64,000 nt of DNA from Fischerella sp. JS2 (GTDB lineage Bacteria > Cyanobacteriota > Cyanobacteriia > Cyanobacteriales > Nostocaceae), in the NCBI RefSeq assembly GCF_032393985.1, contig NZ_CP135918.1, positions 744,001-808,000 on the forward strand, given 5' to 3'. The notes under the pieces are model-generated. The model saw only the letters and a list, made by a program, of their open reading frames with translations, ran no database searches and was not told the origin of the DNA. Numbering within the stretch: the first letter of the stretch is position 1; the number at the start of each line of letters is the position of its first letter. Below are positions 28,170-36,968 of this stretch, one piece after another. A program made the position numbers and the translations under genes.

Positions 28170-28670
28170 TTATGCTTCTGGAACAAATTCCATCGCCACA
28201 CCATTCATACAGTAGCGCTGACCAGTTGGTGCAGGGCCATCTTCAAATACATGACCCAAATGTCCACCACAACGGCTGCAATGCACTTCTATCCTAGTCA
28301 TAAAAAATGATCTATCTACTGTTGTGCTAATTGCGCCTTCAATGGGTGCGTAAAAACTCGGCCAGCCAGTACGACTATTGAATTTGGTTTCTGATGTAAA
28401 TAGTGGCTGTCCACAACCAGCACATACATATGTGCCATCAGCATAATTTTTATCTAGTGGACTTGTGCCAGCCCGTTCTGTACCATGCTTACGCAGGATA
28501 CGAAACTGTTCTGGTGTTAAGGTTTTGCGCCACTCTTCCTCAGTTTTATTAATTTCAAATTTTTCACTATTTGAAGTTGCCATAAATCCTGGTCTCCTGG
28601 TTAAATAATTTGACAACCATAGCGCCCCAATGATGACGCCACCTGTTTCTAAAAGCAGTCTTCTTTTCAT
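28170..28670 (-). CDS. msrB: Peptide-methionine (R)-S-oxide reductase, exported or membrane-tethered
   Basis: 166 aa. The MsrB domain covers about 42-164. Zinc ligands C83/C86 (CAGC) and C131/C134 (CSRC) are present, and the catalytic Cys154 sits in RYCMNG (family RYCxN). It repairs the R form of methionine sulfoxide in proteins using thioredoxin. The N-terminal 29 residues (MKRRLLLETGGVIIGALWLS) resemble a signal or membrane anchor with an RR start. An internal Met30 would give a cytosolic form. It is a single-gene unit, and the ATG at 28670 follows an AT-rich leader. Confidence 0.93.
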   Translation of the reverse strand: MKRRLLLETGGVIIGALWLSNYLTRRPGFMATSNSEKFEINKTEEEWRKTLTPEQFRILRKHGTERAGTSPLDKNYADGTYVCAGCGQPLFTSETKFNSRTGWPSFYAPIEGAISTTVDRSFFMTRIEVHCSRCGGHLGHVFEDGPAPTGQRYCMNGVAMEFVPEA

Positions 28671-28786
28671 CTTCTATTATTTATGAAGTTTTATTAATTT
28701 AACAATGAGGCAAACCGTCTAGCTTCGATAGAGATTACGTCACTCTATCGCTACGATAAATGCCAATGCTGAAGAGAAGTTGAGAC

Positions 28787-28885
28787 TCAACTTAAATTAA
28801 TTGGAAGTCCTTGGAAAGAGGGATTAATTGCGATCGCACCCACAGCAATCAATAAGCGATCGTATTTAGGGAGTAGATCGTTCAT
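28787..28885 (-). pseudogene. Chimeric 32-codon frame, likely scrap of an oxidoreductase
   Basis: Starts MNDLLPKYDRLLIAVGAIAI. The YDRLLIAVGA stretch resembles the NAD(P)/FAD-oxidoreductase YDxLLIATG motif. The first MND codons and upstream region are shared with the DUF202 gene start at 37867-37869, so this frame was probably created by a rearrangement joint. Confidence 0.35.
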
Positions 28886-29027
28886 TCTCGCTTCCTCATA
28901 AAGACACAACTGATGGCTCAATTGTTTGCGCCAGAGATTGAGCAACTTTGCGCTTCATCTAGACCGAGTAGGGAAGCCCAGCCACAATACCCACAATCGA
29001 AAGGACGATGATTACGGGAACTAATTT
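28876..29027. repeat. 152-bp direct repeat, copy A (left flank of sulfatase island)
   Basis: It aligns without gaps to 37860-38011, with about 18 differences by hand count (near 88% identity), in the same orientation. Copy A carries a degraded piece of the small membrane protein gene that is intact at copy B. Confidence 0.85.
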
Positions 29028-29037
29028 GTTAGTTTGC
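28896..29037 (-). pseudogene. Remnant of the 70-aa membrane protein gene (paralogue of 37880-38092)
   Basis: One frame reads NKLVPVIIVLSIVGIVAGL, PYSV, stop, MKRKVAQSLAQTIE and ends at TCA 28896-28898. It matches KLVPVIVALLIVRIVVELP, YSVW and MKRKVAQSLAQTIE in the gene at 37880-38092. The Trp codon has become TAG and the N-terminal half is gone. Confidence 0.8.
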
Positions 29038-29129
29038 CAGACCACTAGTACCATTTCACGAAAAGCCTGATACAAATAAAGCATCAAGAATAAAACCCTA
29101 ACCTGTAATATAAGCAACAATCAATGTGT

Positions 29130-29350
29130 TTAATGTTTCAAAATTTGCCAAATAACTTTTCTTAACTCATCTAAAGTTTCAAAGCATTCCCAAATCAAAT
29201 ACCTTTTAATTTCCTCCCATAACCTTTCAATTGTATTCACTTGTGTATATGGGTCGATTGAAACAAGAGAATGATATTTTCTGATATCACAAGAGTCTGG
29301 CTGAAATGAAAAGCACCATGATCTAACTGTGGATAGTAAGCCAATTGAAC
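29130..29350 (-). mobile_element. IS630-type transposase remnant
   Basis: Read on the minus strand, one frame gives QLDHGAFHFSQTLVISENII and, after a shift, the next gives YTQVNTIERLWEEIKRYLIW and FETLDELRKVIWQIL to TAA at 29130-29132. This is the end of the DDE domain of IS630-family transposases (LDN..H....L, then N.IERLW..IK). The N-terminal part and inverted repeats are not visible. It is a dead fragment just left of the sulfatase island. Confidence 0.7.
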
Positions 29351-29750
29351 TGTTAAATGAAATTAGTGAGTAAACTCAAGGATACAGTTCCAGTTCTCGC
29401 TGGAGTAATTGTTTTTCCTGCAAAATCGACTTCGATCATAAATTGTTGTCGTTCACTTCCCTTGAATTTTTGTGCTGTCTTTATATATAATCACCTTTAA
29501 ATGTTATCAGTTAGTTAGATCAGAAATTCTGGAGATATCAAATATATAGCAAATATAGCAAGTTAATTGTTTGTCTTAGTATCCCAGCTTTTGGATAATT
29601 TATTTTTTGGAGTACTCTAAATTATAGCTCGCTAGTAGAAATTTTTTTTGCAATCCTGCAATAGAAAGGGTTTGCTTGATAACACAAATTTGTCTTGCTG
29701 CCGTTTAATTTGTCACTGTAGATGATTCGTTATATTCTCTCAAAATCATC
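29351..29750. other. 400-bp spacer without a recognisable gene
   Basis: AT-rich. It may include more of the decayed insertion sequence on its left. It likely contains whatever promoter remains for the DUF202 pseudogene. No clear motif is seen. Confidence 0.45.
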
Positions 29751-30115
29751 ATGAGTTTCTTCAACGAACTCGCGAAAGAGTACAACCGAGACGCAGCTGA
29801 GCGCACCTTAATGGCGTGGATTCGCACCAGTCTATCGTTGATTAGCTTTGGGTTTAGCATTGACTAAATTGTCGCGGCTGTGCATAAAGCAATGGGCGAT
29901 AAGATTAACCCTCTGAATCTCTCTCGCACTCTAGGACTTGCTTTTGTCACCATTGACGCCTTGGCATTGCTATCGGCTACCATCAGCCGTCACCAAGATC
30001 TCCAGCGTATTGAGCGAGGAAATTTTACCTATGCCTCGCACCAGTCGCTTAGTTTGTGGTGGCAATTGCCTTGATTTTAGTAGGGCTATTTGCCTTCATC
30101 AGTATTTTGGTGTGA
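29751..30115 (+). pseudogene. DUF202 (YidH-like) membrane protein, broken by stop and frameshift
   Basis: It starts MSFFNELAKEYNRDAAERTL MAWIRTSLSLISFGFSID, the hallmark DUF202 N-terminus. TAA at 29865-29867 then interrupts (SID, stop, IVAAVHKAMG). The frame continues through LSRTLGLAFV to NFTYASHQSL. There a one-base loss near 30050 shifts the frame, and the last membrane span (VAIALILVGLFAFISILV) is read in the next frame up to TGA 30113-30115. It is a paralogue of the intact DUF202 genes at 36969 and 37441. Confidence 0.85.
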
Positions 30116-30160
30116 GATCTTTTGCTGTAAATCGTGCTGAGTGGATTGAGGGAGAAAGGC

Positions 30161-30571
30161 ATGGAATGGTTTGAACCGCTAAAAACAAGCCTGGAAGGGT
30201 TGGTGAGTGTCACTCAGTTTGTTCTAGAAATAATTTCGGTCTTGTGTGTGATTGCTGGGCTCATTAAAACAAGCCAATTGGCGATTGTTTTTGCTCGCCG
30301 CCGTCGTAATACCCCTTATCCCTTCAACAAAATTCGGCTTCGCTTCGGTATCTGGCTGGCTCTGGCATTAGAGTTTCAGCTAGGGGCTGATATTTTGGCG
30401 ACCACGATCAGACCCTCATTTGAAGAATTGGCCAAGCTGGCACTGATTGCCGTCGTGCGGACGTTGCTCAACTATTTCCTTGGTAAAGAACTAGAGACTG
30501 AATATGAATTAGAAGAAAAATCGATGCTACCTACAGAATCAAGAACGACTCATGAAGATCCGATGGCTTAG
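30161..30571 (+). CDS. DUF1622 family membrane protein
   Basis: 136 aa from ATG 30161, chosen over an upstream in-frame TTG because GGGAGAAAGG lies just before it. Two or three hydrophobic segments occur: VTQFVLEIISVLCVIAGLI, IWLALALEFQLGADILAT and LALIAVVRTLLNYFLGKELE. The block IRLRFGIWLALALEFQLGAD and the RTLLNYFL near the end are characteristic of DUF1622. The function is unknown. It is the first intact gene of the GC-rich island, 26 bp before the FGE gene, so the two are probably co-transcribed. Confidence 0.85.
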   Translation: MEWFEPLKTSLEGLVSVTQFVLEIISVLCVIAGLIKTSQLAIVFARRRRNTPYPFNKIRLRFGIWLALALEFQLGADILATTIRPSFEELAKLALIAVVRTLLNYFLGKELETEYELEEKSMLPTESRTTHEDPMA

Positions 30572-30597
30572 AATCAGGAATTTAACTCAAACCAGTC

Positions 30598-31569
30598 ATG
30601 ACAAGCACAACCCGCAAATCTAGCAGCAATCAGCCTAAATCCCCCGGTCGTCCACCAACAAAAGACATGGTCTGGATACCTAGCGGATCATTTCAGATGG
30701 GGTCTGACCACCACTACCCAGAAGAAGCACCTGCTCACCGTGTCACCGTGGACGGTTTTTGGATGGACAAGTACACTGTCACCAACGAGCAGTTTCAAAA
30801 GTTTGTCAAAGCCACTAATTATGTCACTTTTGCGGAGAAAGCACCGAAAGCAGAAGATTATCCGGGTGCCGACCCAGCGATGCTGATGCCCTCCTCGATC
30901 GTATTTCAGAAACCGCTCCATCCTGTGGATATGCAGAACATTTGCAACTGGTGGCAATATGTTGCTGGGGCAAATTGGCGACACCCGGAAGGACCAGGCA
31001 GTTCGATCAAAGGACGCGAGAAGCATCCAGTCGTTCATGTTGCCTACGAAGACGTGGAAGCGTATGCGAAGTGGATTGGTAAGGAAATACCAACGGAAGC
31101 GGAATGGGAATTTGCGGCGCGGGGTGGACTGGACGGAGCAGAATACGTTTGGGGAAATGAATTTGCATCTAACGGGAAGATGATGGCAAATACTTGGCAA
31201 GGCGAGTTCCCCGTTCAGAATCTGCTCACCGATGGCTATGAACGAACTGCCCCTGTGGGGTCATTTCCGCCTAACGGCTATGGGCTGTATGAAATGGCGG
31301 GCAATGTCTGGGAATGGACAGCAGATTGGTATGGCGATCGCCATTTACCCGAAGCCTGTTGTGGTAGCGTCAACCCAAAAGGTGGAGCGATGGAGCAAAG
31401 CTACGATCCTAATCTGATAGAGATTCGCATTCCGCGCAAAGTCCTCAAAGGCGGTTCCTATCTCTGTGCGCCCAATTACTGCCTGCGTTATCGTCCGGCG
31501 GCGCGGATTGCTCAACCGATCGACACTAGCACGGGACATGTGGGTTTTCGGTTGCTCGTGAGACGCTAA
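30598..31569 (+). CDS. Formylglycine-generating enzyme (sulfatase maturase, SUMF1 family)
   Basis: 323 aa, cytosolic (no signal). The FGE-sulfatase fold runs from residue 23 to the end: VWIPSGSFQMGS, HRVTVDGFWMDKYTVTNEQF, PVVHVAYEDVEAYAKWIGKE, PTEAEWEFAARGG, GNVWEWTADWY, VLKGGSYLC, HVGFRLLVRR. The two Cys that bind copper in true FGEs are present as C290 and C295 (LCAPNYCLRYRPAAR), unlike many EgtB-like or regulatory relatives. The enzyme oxidises the Cys of CxPxR/CxAxR in sulfatases to formylglycine. Two such sulfatases follow at 31733 and 35336, which strongly supports the assignment. The operon seems to start at the DUF1622 gene. Confidence 0.92.
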   Translation: MTSTTRKSSSNQPKSPGRPPTKDMVWIPSGSFQMGSDHHYPEEAPAHRVTVDGFWMDKYTVTNEQFQKFVKATNYVTFAEKAPKAEDYPGADPAMLMPSSIVFQKPLHPVDMQNICNWWQYVAGANWRHPEGPGSSIKGREKHPVVHVAYEDVEAYAKWIGKEIPTEAEWEFAARGGLDGAEYVWGNEFASNGKMMANTWQGEFPVQNLLTDGYERTAPVGSFPPNGYGLYEMAGNVWEWTADWYGDRHLPEACCGSVNPKGGAMEQSYDPNLIEIRIPRKVLKGGSYLCAPNYCLRYRPAARIAQPIDTSTGHVGFRLLVRR

Positions 31570-31732
31570 AAAATTTAGAAGCAAAGAAAAGCTTAAATTG
31601 CAGCTTGTCAGCTATCTAATTGCAGAGTCTCCCAAGTAGGCTTGAACATCAGCAACGAGGAGCCTTCCAGGCTATGTCCTCTACGCCTCCACTTGAATTT
31701 CAACCTTTCTGGAAAATAAGGAAATCAAAACT

Positions 31733-34072
31733 ATGCCTACCAAACCTTTTAAGGGTACAATCAAGCTTGATGTCCGTGATTCAGTTCCAGATTGGGAACC
31801 GTACACCCCTCCTCAAGCACCTGAAGGGGCACCTAATATTCTGATTATTTTGTTTGATGATACGGGTCTTGCAACCTGGTCGCCGTTTGGAGGTCGGGTC
31901 AATATGCCGACCTTACAGAAGCTGGCTGATCGGGGTTTGATCTACTCGCAATGGCATACAACCGCCCTGTGTTCACCCACCCGTTCCACCTTCCTGACGG
32001 GACGCAACCACCACCTCAACAGCATGTCTTGCATTACCGAGGGGTCACAGGGATTTCCCGGATGGAGTGGACGAATTCCGGATGAATGCGCCCCGATGGC
32101 GCATATCCTGCAAGATGCAGGCTGGAGTACCTTTTGGCTGGGTAAGGAACACCTCGTTCCTCAACAAGATATCGCTCCTGGTGCCAGCCATAAGCACTGG
32201 CCGCTTCAGATGGGGTTTGACCGCTTCTATGGCTTTTTGGGTGGCGAAACCAACCAGTGGTATCCCGACCTTGTAGAAGATAATCACTTCATTGACCAGC
32301 CTTATAGCCCAGAGGAAGGCTATCACCTATCGAAAGACCTGGCGGACAAAGCCATTGGCATGATTCGCGACCAGAAAGCCAGTAATCCATCGCGCCCCTG
32401 GTTTATGTGGTTCTGTCCGGGTGCGAACCATGCCCCGCACCATTGCCCCCAAGAATACATCGATAAGTACAAGGGCATGTTCGACGACGGTTACGATGCC
32501 TACCGAGAGTGGGTGCTACCGCGCATGATTGAAAAGGGTATTTTACCCAAAGGCACCCAACTTACCCCATTTAACCCGCTACCAGAGGATGTAGCAAACC
32601 CAGGCGATGCCGTGCGTCCCTGGGATTCCCTCAATGCTGATGAGAAAAAGCTATTTTCGCGGATGGCGGAGGTCTTTGCTGGATTCTCGGAGTATACCGA
32701 TGTACAGATTGGTCGCATCATCGATTACCTAGAGCAAAGCGGTCAGATCGACAACACGTTGATCTTTTACTGCGCTGACAACGGGGCATCCGGGGAAGGT
32801 AGCCCCAATGGCTCAGTCAACGAAAACAAGTTCTTCAACAACTACCCGGACGATTTGTCTGAGAATATGAAATACCTGGATGTGCTGGGGAGTCCACAAA
32901 CCTACAACCATTATCCTACGGGCTGGGCGGCGGCATTCTCAGCTCCCTTCCAGATGTTCAAGCGCTACTCCCAATATGCGGGTGGCACCTGCGACCCGCT
33001 AGTGATCTCGTGGCCCAAAGGCATCAAGGCACGGAGAGAGGTACGGCACCAATATCACCATTCCACCGATATTGTACCGACGATTTTGGATGTCTGTGGA
33101 CTGGAAATGCCAAAAGTCTATCGCGGTGTAGAGCAATACCCCCTCTCTGGGGTTTCGATGCGATACACCTTTGATGCTGCACCCCATGCGCCAACCCAGA
33201 AGCAGCGACAGTATTACGCCATGCTTGGGACGCGAGGCATTTGGGAGAATGGCTGGAAGGCAGCAGCTCTCCACGCTCCCCTAGTTAGCAAGGGTCACTT
33301 CGATCAAGATCAGTGGGAACTTTACCATGTGGATGAAGATCGCTCCGAGTCTAAGAACCTGGCGAACAAGCATCCTGAAAAACTGCAAGCCTTGATTCAG
33401 GCGTGGTTTGAAGAAGCAGACAAGAACCTGGTATTGCCGCTAGACGATCGCTCTGCCAGAGAATTGTTGACTGTTGAACGGCCCTCTGACGAACCACCCC
33501 GCGATCACTACATCTACTATCCAGGTACGTCCCCCGTGCCGGAAGGGGTTGCTGTCAACACGCGCGGTCGCTCGTACAAAATTCTGGCAAATGTGGAGAT
33601 CGCTGACCCCAACTGCTCCGGTGTCATTTTTGCCCACGGATCGCGCTTTGGCGGTCACTCGCTGTTCATTAAGAACCGCAAGCTTTACTACGTGTACAAC
33701 TTCCTCGGCATCAAACCGGAACAGCAGTTTATTTCGCCGCAGGAACTCAGCCCTGGCAGATACACGCTGGGCATGGAGTTCACCCGCGAGGGAGCGGGAC
33801 AATACCAGGAATCTTTGGGTAAGACCAAACTCTACATCAACGATCAAGTGGTGGCGGAAGGGTCGATGAAAACGCAGCCCGGTCATTTCACGCTGTCGGG
33901 GGATGGACTCTGCATTGGACGAGATAGCGGGGATGCGGTTAGCCAGGAATACCAGCAGTCTGGGGAGTTCAAGTTCACAGGAGGGACGATCGACTTTGTC
34001 GGTGTCACCGTTGAACAAACCCAGTACCTTGACCTGGAGAAGCAGGCGGCAGCCGCCCTGGCTCTTGACTAG
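31733..34072 (+). CDS. Arylsulfatase (779 aa, formylglycine type)
   Basis: The sulfatase core covers about 33-560: metal-binding Asp42-Asp43 in ILFDDTG, the modification motif C80-S-P-T-R (TALCSPTRSTFLTGR), HAPHHCPQ, and late metal-site residues in CADNGASGEGS. The C-terminal 180 residues form a beta-sandwich-like extension (ANVEIADPNCSGVIFAHGSR, GGHSLFIKNRKLYYVYNFLG) seen in long bacterial arylsulfatases. It has no signal peptide, so it probably works in the cytosol on imported sulfate esters, providing sulfate. It is a ready substrate for the upstream FGE. The start ATG 31733 has AAGGAA upstream. Base composition is richer in GC than the flanking cyanobacterial genes, suggesting transfer. 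Confidence 0.92.
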   Translation: MPTKPFKGTIKLDVRDSVPDWEPYTPPQAPEGAPNILIILFDDTGLATWSPFGGRVNMPTLQKLADRGLIYSQWHTTALCSPTRSTFLTGRNHHLNSMSCITEGSQGFPGWSGRIPDECAPMAHILQDAGWSTFWLGKEHLVPQQDIAPGASHKHWPLQMGFDRFYGFLGGETNQWYPDLVEDNHFIDQPYSPEEGYHLSKDLADKAIGMIRDQKASNPSRPWFMWFCPGANHAPHHCPQEYIDKYKGMFDDGYDAYREWVLPRMIEKGILPKGTQLTPFNPLPEDVANPGDAVRPWDSLNADEKKLFSRMAEVFAGFSEYTDVQIGRIIDYLEQSGQIDNTLIFYCADNGASGEGSPNGSVNENKFFNNYPDDLSENMKYLDVLGSPQTYNHYPTGWAAAFSAPFQMFKRYSQYAGGTCDPLVISWPKGIKARREVRHQYHHSTDIVPTILDVCGLEMPKVYRGVEQYPLSGVSMRYTFDAAPHAPTQKQRQYYAMLGTRGIWENGWKAAALHAPLVSKGHFDQDQWELYHVDEDRSESKNLANKHPEKLQALIQAWFEEADKNLVLPLDDRSARELLTVERPSDEPPRDHYIYYPGTSPVPEGVAVNTRGRSYKILANVEIADPNCSGVIFAHGSRFGGHSLFIKNRKLYYVYNFLGIKPEQQFISPQELSPGRYTLGMEFTREGAGQYQESLGKTKLYINDQVVAEGSMKTQPGHFTLSGDGLCIGRDSGDAVSQEYQQSGEFKFTGGTIDFVGVTVEQTQYLDLEKQAAAALALD

Positions 34073-34089
34073 GCACGTTTAGTCGGTTC

Positions 34090-34121
34090 GGCGATCACTC
34101 TCGTAAGAGAGAGCGATCGCC
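34090..34121. terminator. Terminator-like hairpin built on a HIP1 site
   Basis: GGCGATCACTCTC pairs with GAGAGCGATCGCC (13-bp arms, one wobble/mismatch, 6-base loop), 18 bp after the sulfatase stop. No T-run follows on the plus strand; an A-run follows at 34132-34140. Confidence 0.6.
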
Positions 34122-34179
34122 CATCTAATCTAAAAAAAAACAATAGAAACAACATGGCACGTCTGTAAAGGATAGTCTT

Positions 34180-35184
34180 TTGAAAAAACGCATTTATCTG
34201 TTGCTAACTGCATTCATGACGATCGCCGTCATTTGGCTGGCGGGGTGGACTGGCGCAACTCCAGCTCAAATGGCTCCATCTGACCCACTGCCTTCCTGGA
34301 AGGATGGCGCAACTAAGCAGGCAATCGTGGAATTTGTCACCCGCGTTACCAGTGCCAACAGTCGCGATTTTGTGCATGTGGAAGACCGGATCGCCACCTT
34401 TGATAACGACGGCACACTATGGGCAGAGCAGCCTTTGGTGCAGGGCTTGTTTGTCCTGGATAAAATCAAAGCAATGGCAGCCGCCGATCCATCTTTGCAA
34501 GGGCAGCAGCCTTATAAAGCAGTCCTGGAAAAAGATGTGGAATACTTTCGGCAGGCAGGTGAAGCGGTGATCGTAGAACTGGCAGCAATCACCCACAGCA
34601 ACATTACCCAGGATCAGTTTGATACTGAAGTGCGATCATTTTTTGACACCGCAATCTATCCAAAATTTAACGTGCCTGTGACTCAAATTGTGTACAAACC
34701 GATGCGTGAGTTACTAGATTATCTGCGGGCTAACAACTTCCAAACCTGGATCTGTTCCGGTGGCGGTATTGATTTCGTGCGGCAGATCTCGCAGTCCCTC
34801 TATGGCATTCCCCCACAGCAGGTAATTGGCACTACGGGTAAAGAAGAATTTATCGAACAGGACGGTGAGTATGTCATCTGGAAATTACCAGAACTGAGTC
34901 GGATTAATGACAAGGAGGGCAAACCGATCGGCATTGATTTACACATTGGTGAACGTCCTATCTTCGCGGCAGGCAATGAGCGATCAGGTGGTGATATCGC
35001 CATGCTGAACTATTCGCAACAGCAACCGCTATCGTTTCAACTGCTGATCAATCACGATGATGGCAATCGGGAATTTGCCTACCAGGAACCAGATAATGCG
35101 TCGCTCAATGCAGCAGCAGCAAATGGCTGGCAGGTTGTCAGCATCAAAAAAGATTGGCAAACCGTGTTCTCATTTCAAGAGTAA
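34180..35184 (+). CDS. Secreted HAD-superfamily phosphatase-like hydrolase
   Basis: 334 aa. The start is TTG at 34180: it has AAGGA nine to twelve bases upstream, and only this start keeps the basic residues of the signal peptide (KKRIYLLLTAFMTIAVIWLAG, cleavage near PAQ, residue 30). HAD motif I is present as D75-N-D77-G-T (IATFDNDGTLW), motif II as ICSGGG, and a later motif IV-like GNERSGGDIAML. Families like this are phosphoserine-phosphatase-type enzymes, here exported to the periplasm. Its place between two sulfatases suggests a job in scavenging ester-bound phosphate or sulfate; this is inference. Confidence 0.85.
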   Translation: MKKRIYLLLTAFMTIAVIWLAGWTGATPAQMAPSDPLPSWKDGATKQAIVEFVTRVTSANSRDFVHVEDRIATFDNDGTLWAEQPLVQGLFVLDKIKAMAAADPSLQGQQPYKAVLEKDVEYFRQAGEAVIVELAAITHSNITQDQFDTEVRSFFDTAIYPKFNVPVTQIVYKPMRELLDYLRANNFQTWICSGGGIDFVRQISQSLYGIPPQQVIGTTGKEEFIEQDGEYVIWKLPELSRINDKEGKPIGIDLHIGERPIFAAGNERSGGDIAMLNYSQQQPLSFQLLINHDDGNREFAYQEPDNASLNAAAANGWQVVSIKKDWQTVFSFQE

Positions 35185-35335
35185 TTTCAATCACTCCTGA
35201 CGCTACAACTTATTCTCTATTCTCAATTGCTACTCGGAACTCACATTGTCTGCATTCATTAACATAATTCAACCAAATCCATGAATCGTGGGAGGAAACT
35301 AACCACTTTTGCAAACAACCAAGGAGATGAAATCT

Positions 35336-36838
35336 ATGCCGAATGGTAGACCCAACATTCTGATCATCTGGGGTGACGACATCGGTATCAGTAATCTCAG
35401 CTGCTACAGCGATGGACTAATGGGCTATCGCACTCCCAACATTGATCGCATCGCCAATGAGGGGATGCGGTTTATTCACTACTACGGTGAGCAAAGTTGT
35501 ACGGCAGGTCGAGCCGCCTTTATTACCGGACAAAGTGTCTTCCGCACGGGGTTGAGCAAAGTCGGTATGCCCGGTGCGGCCCTTGGCTTTAGAGCGGAAG
35601 ATCCGAGTATTGCCGAACTGTTGAAGCCGTTAGGCTATCGCACGGGTCAGTTTGGCAAAAACCACTTTGGCGATCGCGACGAACACCTGCCAACGATGCA
35701 TGGGTTTGATGAATTTTTCGGCAACCTCTATCACCTGAACGCCGAGGAAGAACCAGAACTCCCCGACTATCCCAAGCCAGAGGACTTTCCTGATTTTAGA
35801 AAGAAATATGGTCCGCGTGGGGTGCTGCACTGCTGGGCCGATGGTAAAGGTGGACAACGCATTGAAGACACGGGGCCGTTAACTAAAAAACGGATGGAAA
35901 CGATTGATGATGAGGTGTTGGTCAAAACCAAACGCTTTATTGACGATGCCAAAAACGTCAATGAGCCGTTTTTTATCTGGTTCAATACCACCCACATGCA
36001 CTTTCGCACCCACTGCAAGCCAGAGAGCAAGGGACAGGCAGGTCGCTGGCAGTCGGAATACCACGACACCATGATCGACCATGACAAGGTGGTGGGTGAC
36101 TTGCTAAATCACCTAGATGAACTGGGGCTGGCCGAAGATACGATCATAATGTACAGCACCGATAATGGCCCCCACATGAACTCCTGGCCCGATGCGGGCA
36201 TGACGCCCTTCCGCAATGAGAAAAACTCCAATTGGGAAGGGGCATATCGGGTTCCAGCAATGGTGCGCTGGCCTGGTAAGATTGAAGCAGGTTCAGTTTG
36301 TAACGGTATTGTCAGCCACCTCGACTGGTTGCCCACCCTGCTAGCCGCAGCTGGAGAAACCGACATTAAGCAAAAACTGCTCGACGGTCATCAGGTGGGC
36401 AATAAAAACTTTAAAATTCACCTAGACGGCTACAACATGCTGGACTACTGGACGGGTAAAACCGATCAGAGTCCACGGGTGGAGTTCTTCTACTTTTCCG
36501 ATGACGGCGACCTCACCGGGCTGCGATACGACAACTGGAAAATTGTATTCATGGAACAACGGGCAACAGGTACACTCCAAATCTGGGCAGAACCGTTTGT
36601 ACCTCTGCGAGTACCCAAAATTTTCAACTTGCTGAGCGACCCTTACGAGCGCGCCGATATTACGTCTAACACTTACTATGACTGGCTACTCGACCATGCT
36701 TTCATGTTGGTGCCGGCACAGGCAATTGTAGCAGAGTTCTTGGAGACGTTTAAAGACTATCCACCGCGTCAGAAAGCTGCTAGCTTCAGCATCGATCAGG
36801 TGATGGAGAAGTTGGAAGCGGGCATTACGAGTACCTAA
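35336..36838 (+). CDS. Arylsulfatase (500 aa, formylglycine type, CxAxR)
   Basis: ATG 35336 is preferred because AAGGAG sits nine bases upstream; in-frame TTG 35309 and ATG 35327 are weaker. Sulfatase landmarks: metal Asp14-Asp15 (IIWGDDIG), C55-T-A-G-R (EQSCTAGRAAFITGQ) as formylglycine site of the CxAxR subtype, GKNHFGDRDEHLP, NTTHMHFRTH and STDNGPHMNSWPD. There is no signal peptide. Substrate class is not readable; this subtype includes arylsulfatase-A-like enzymes. It differs clearly from the 779-aa sulfatase, so it is not a recent duplicate. It is the last plus-strand gene of the island. Confidence 0.92.
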   Translation: MPNGRPNILIIWGDDIGISNLSCYSDGLMGYRTPNIDRIANEGMRFIHYYGEQSCTAGRAAFITGQSVFRTGLSKVGMPGAALGFRAEDPSIAELLKPLGYRTGQFGKNHFGDRDEHLPTMHGFDEFFGNLYHLNAEEEPELPDYPKPEDFPDFRKKYGPRGVLHCWADGKGGQRIEDTGPLTKKRMETIDDEVLVKTKRFIDDAKNVNEPFFIWFNTTHMHFRTHCKPESKGQAGRWQSEYHDTMIDHDKVVGDLLNHLDELGLAEDTIIMYSTDNGPHMNSWPDAGMTPFRNEKNSNWEGAYRVPAMVRWPGKIEAGSVCNGIVSHLDWLPTLLAAAGETDIKQKLLDGHQVGNKNFKIHLDGYNMLDYWTGKTDQSPRVEFFYFSDDGDLTGLRYDNWKIVFMEQRATGTLQIWAEPFVPLRVPKIFNLLSDPYERADITSNTYYDWLLDHAFMLVPAQAIVAEFLETFKDYPPRQKAASFSIDQVMEKLEAGITST

Positions 36839-36856
36839 GAGTGTAGGCTCATCTTG

Positions 36857-36888
36857 GCGATCGCTCTCTTAAGCAAAAGAGCGATCGC
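36857..36888. terminator. Terminator-like hairpin built on two HIP1 sites
   Basis: GCGATCGCTCT and AGAGCGATCGC are perfect 11-bp arms around a 10-base loop (CTTAAGCAAA), 18 bp after the sulfatase stop. It closely resembles the hairpin at 34090-34121. It is placed between convergent genes. Confidence 0.7.
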
Positions 36889-36968
36889 TGTTCTATCTGA
36901 CCGTTTGATTGATCGCACAGAGAAGATATCAGTTCTCTTGCAAAACAGAGGAGATTTAAAGTTGCGTA

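Noticed and set aside
31570-31732. Possible small gene between the FGE and sulfatase genes (plus-strand frame from 31620)
   Set aside because: It overlaps the sulfatase start in another frame and shows no recognisable features.
33440-34018. 192-codon antisense frame in the 779-aa sulfatase gene
   Set aside because: It is a shadow in a GC-rich gene; the sense strand has full sulfatase motifs.
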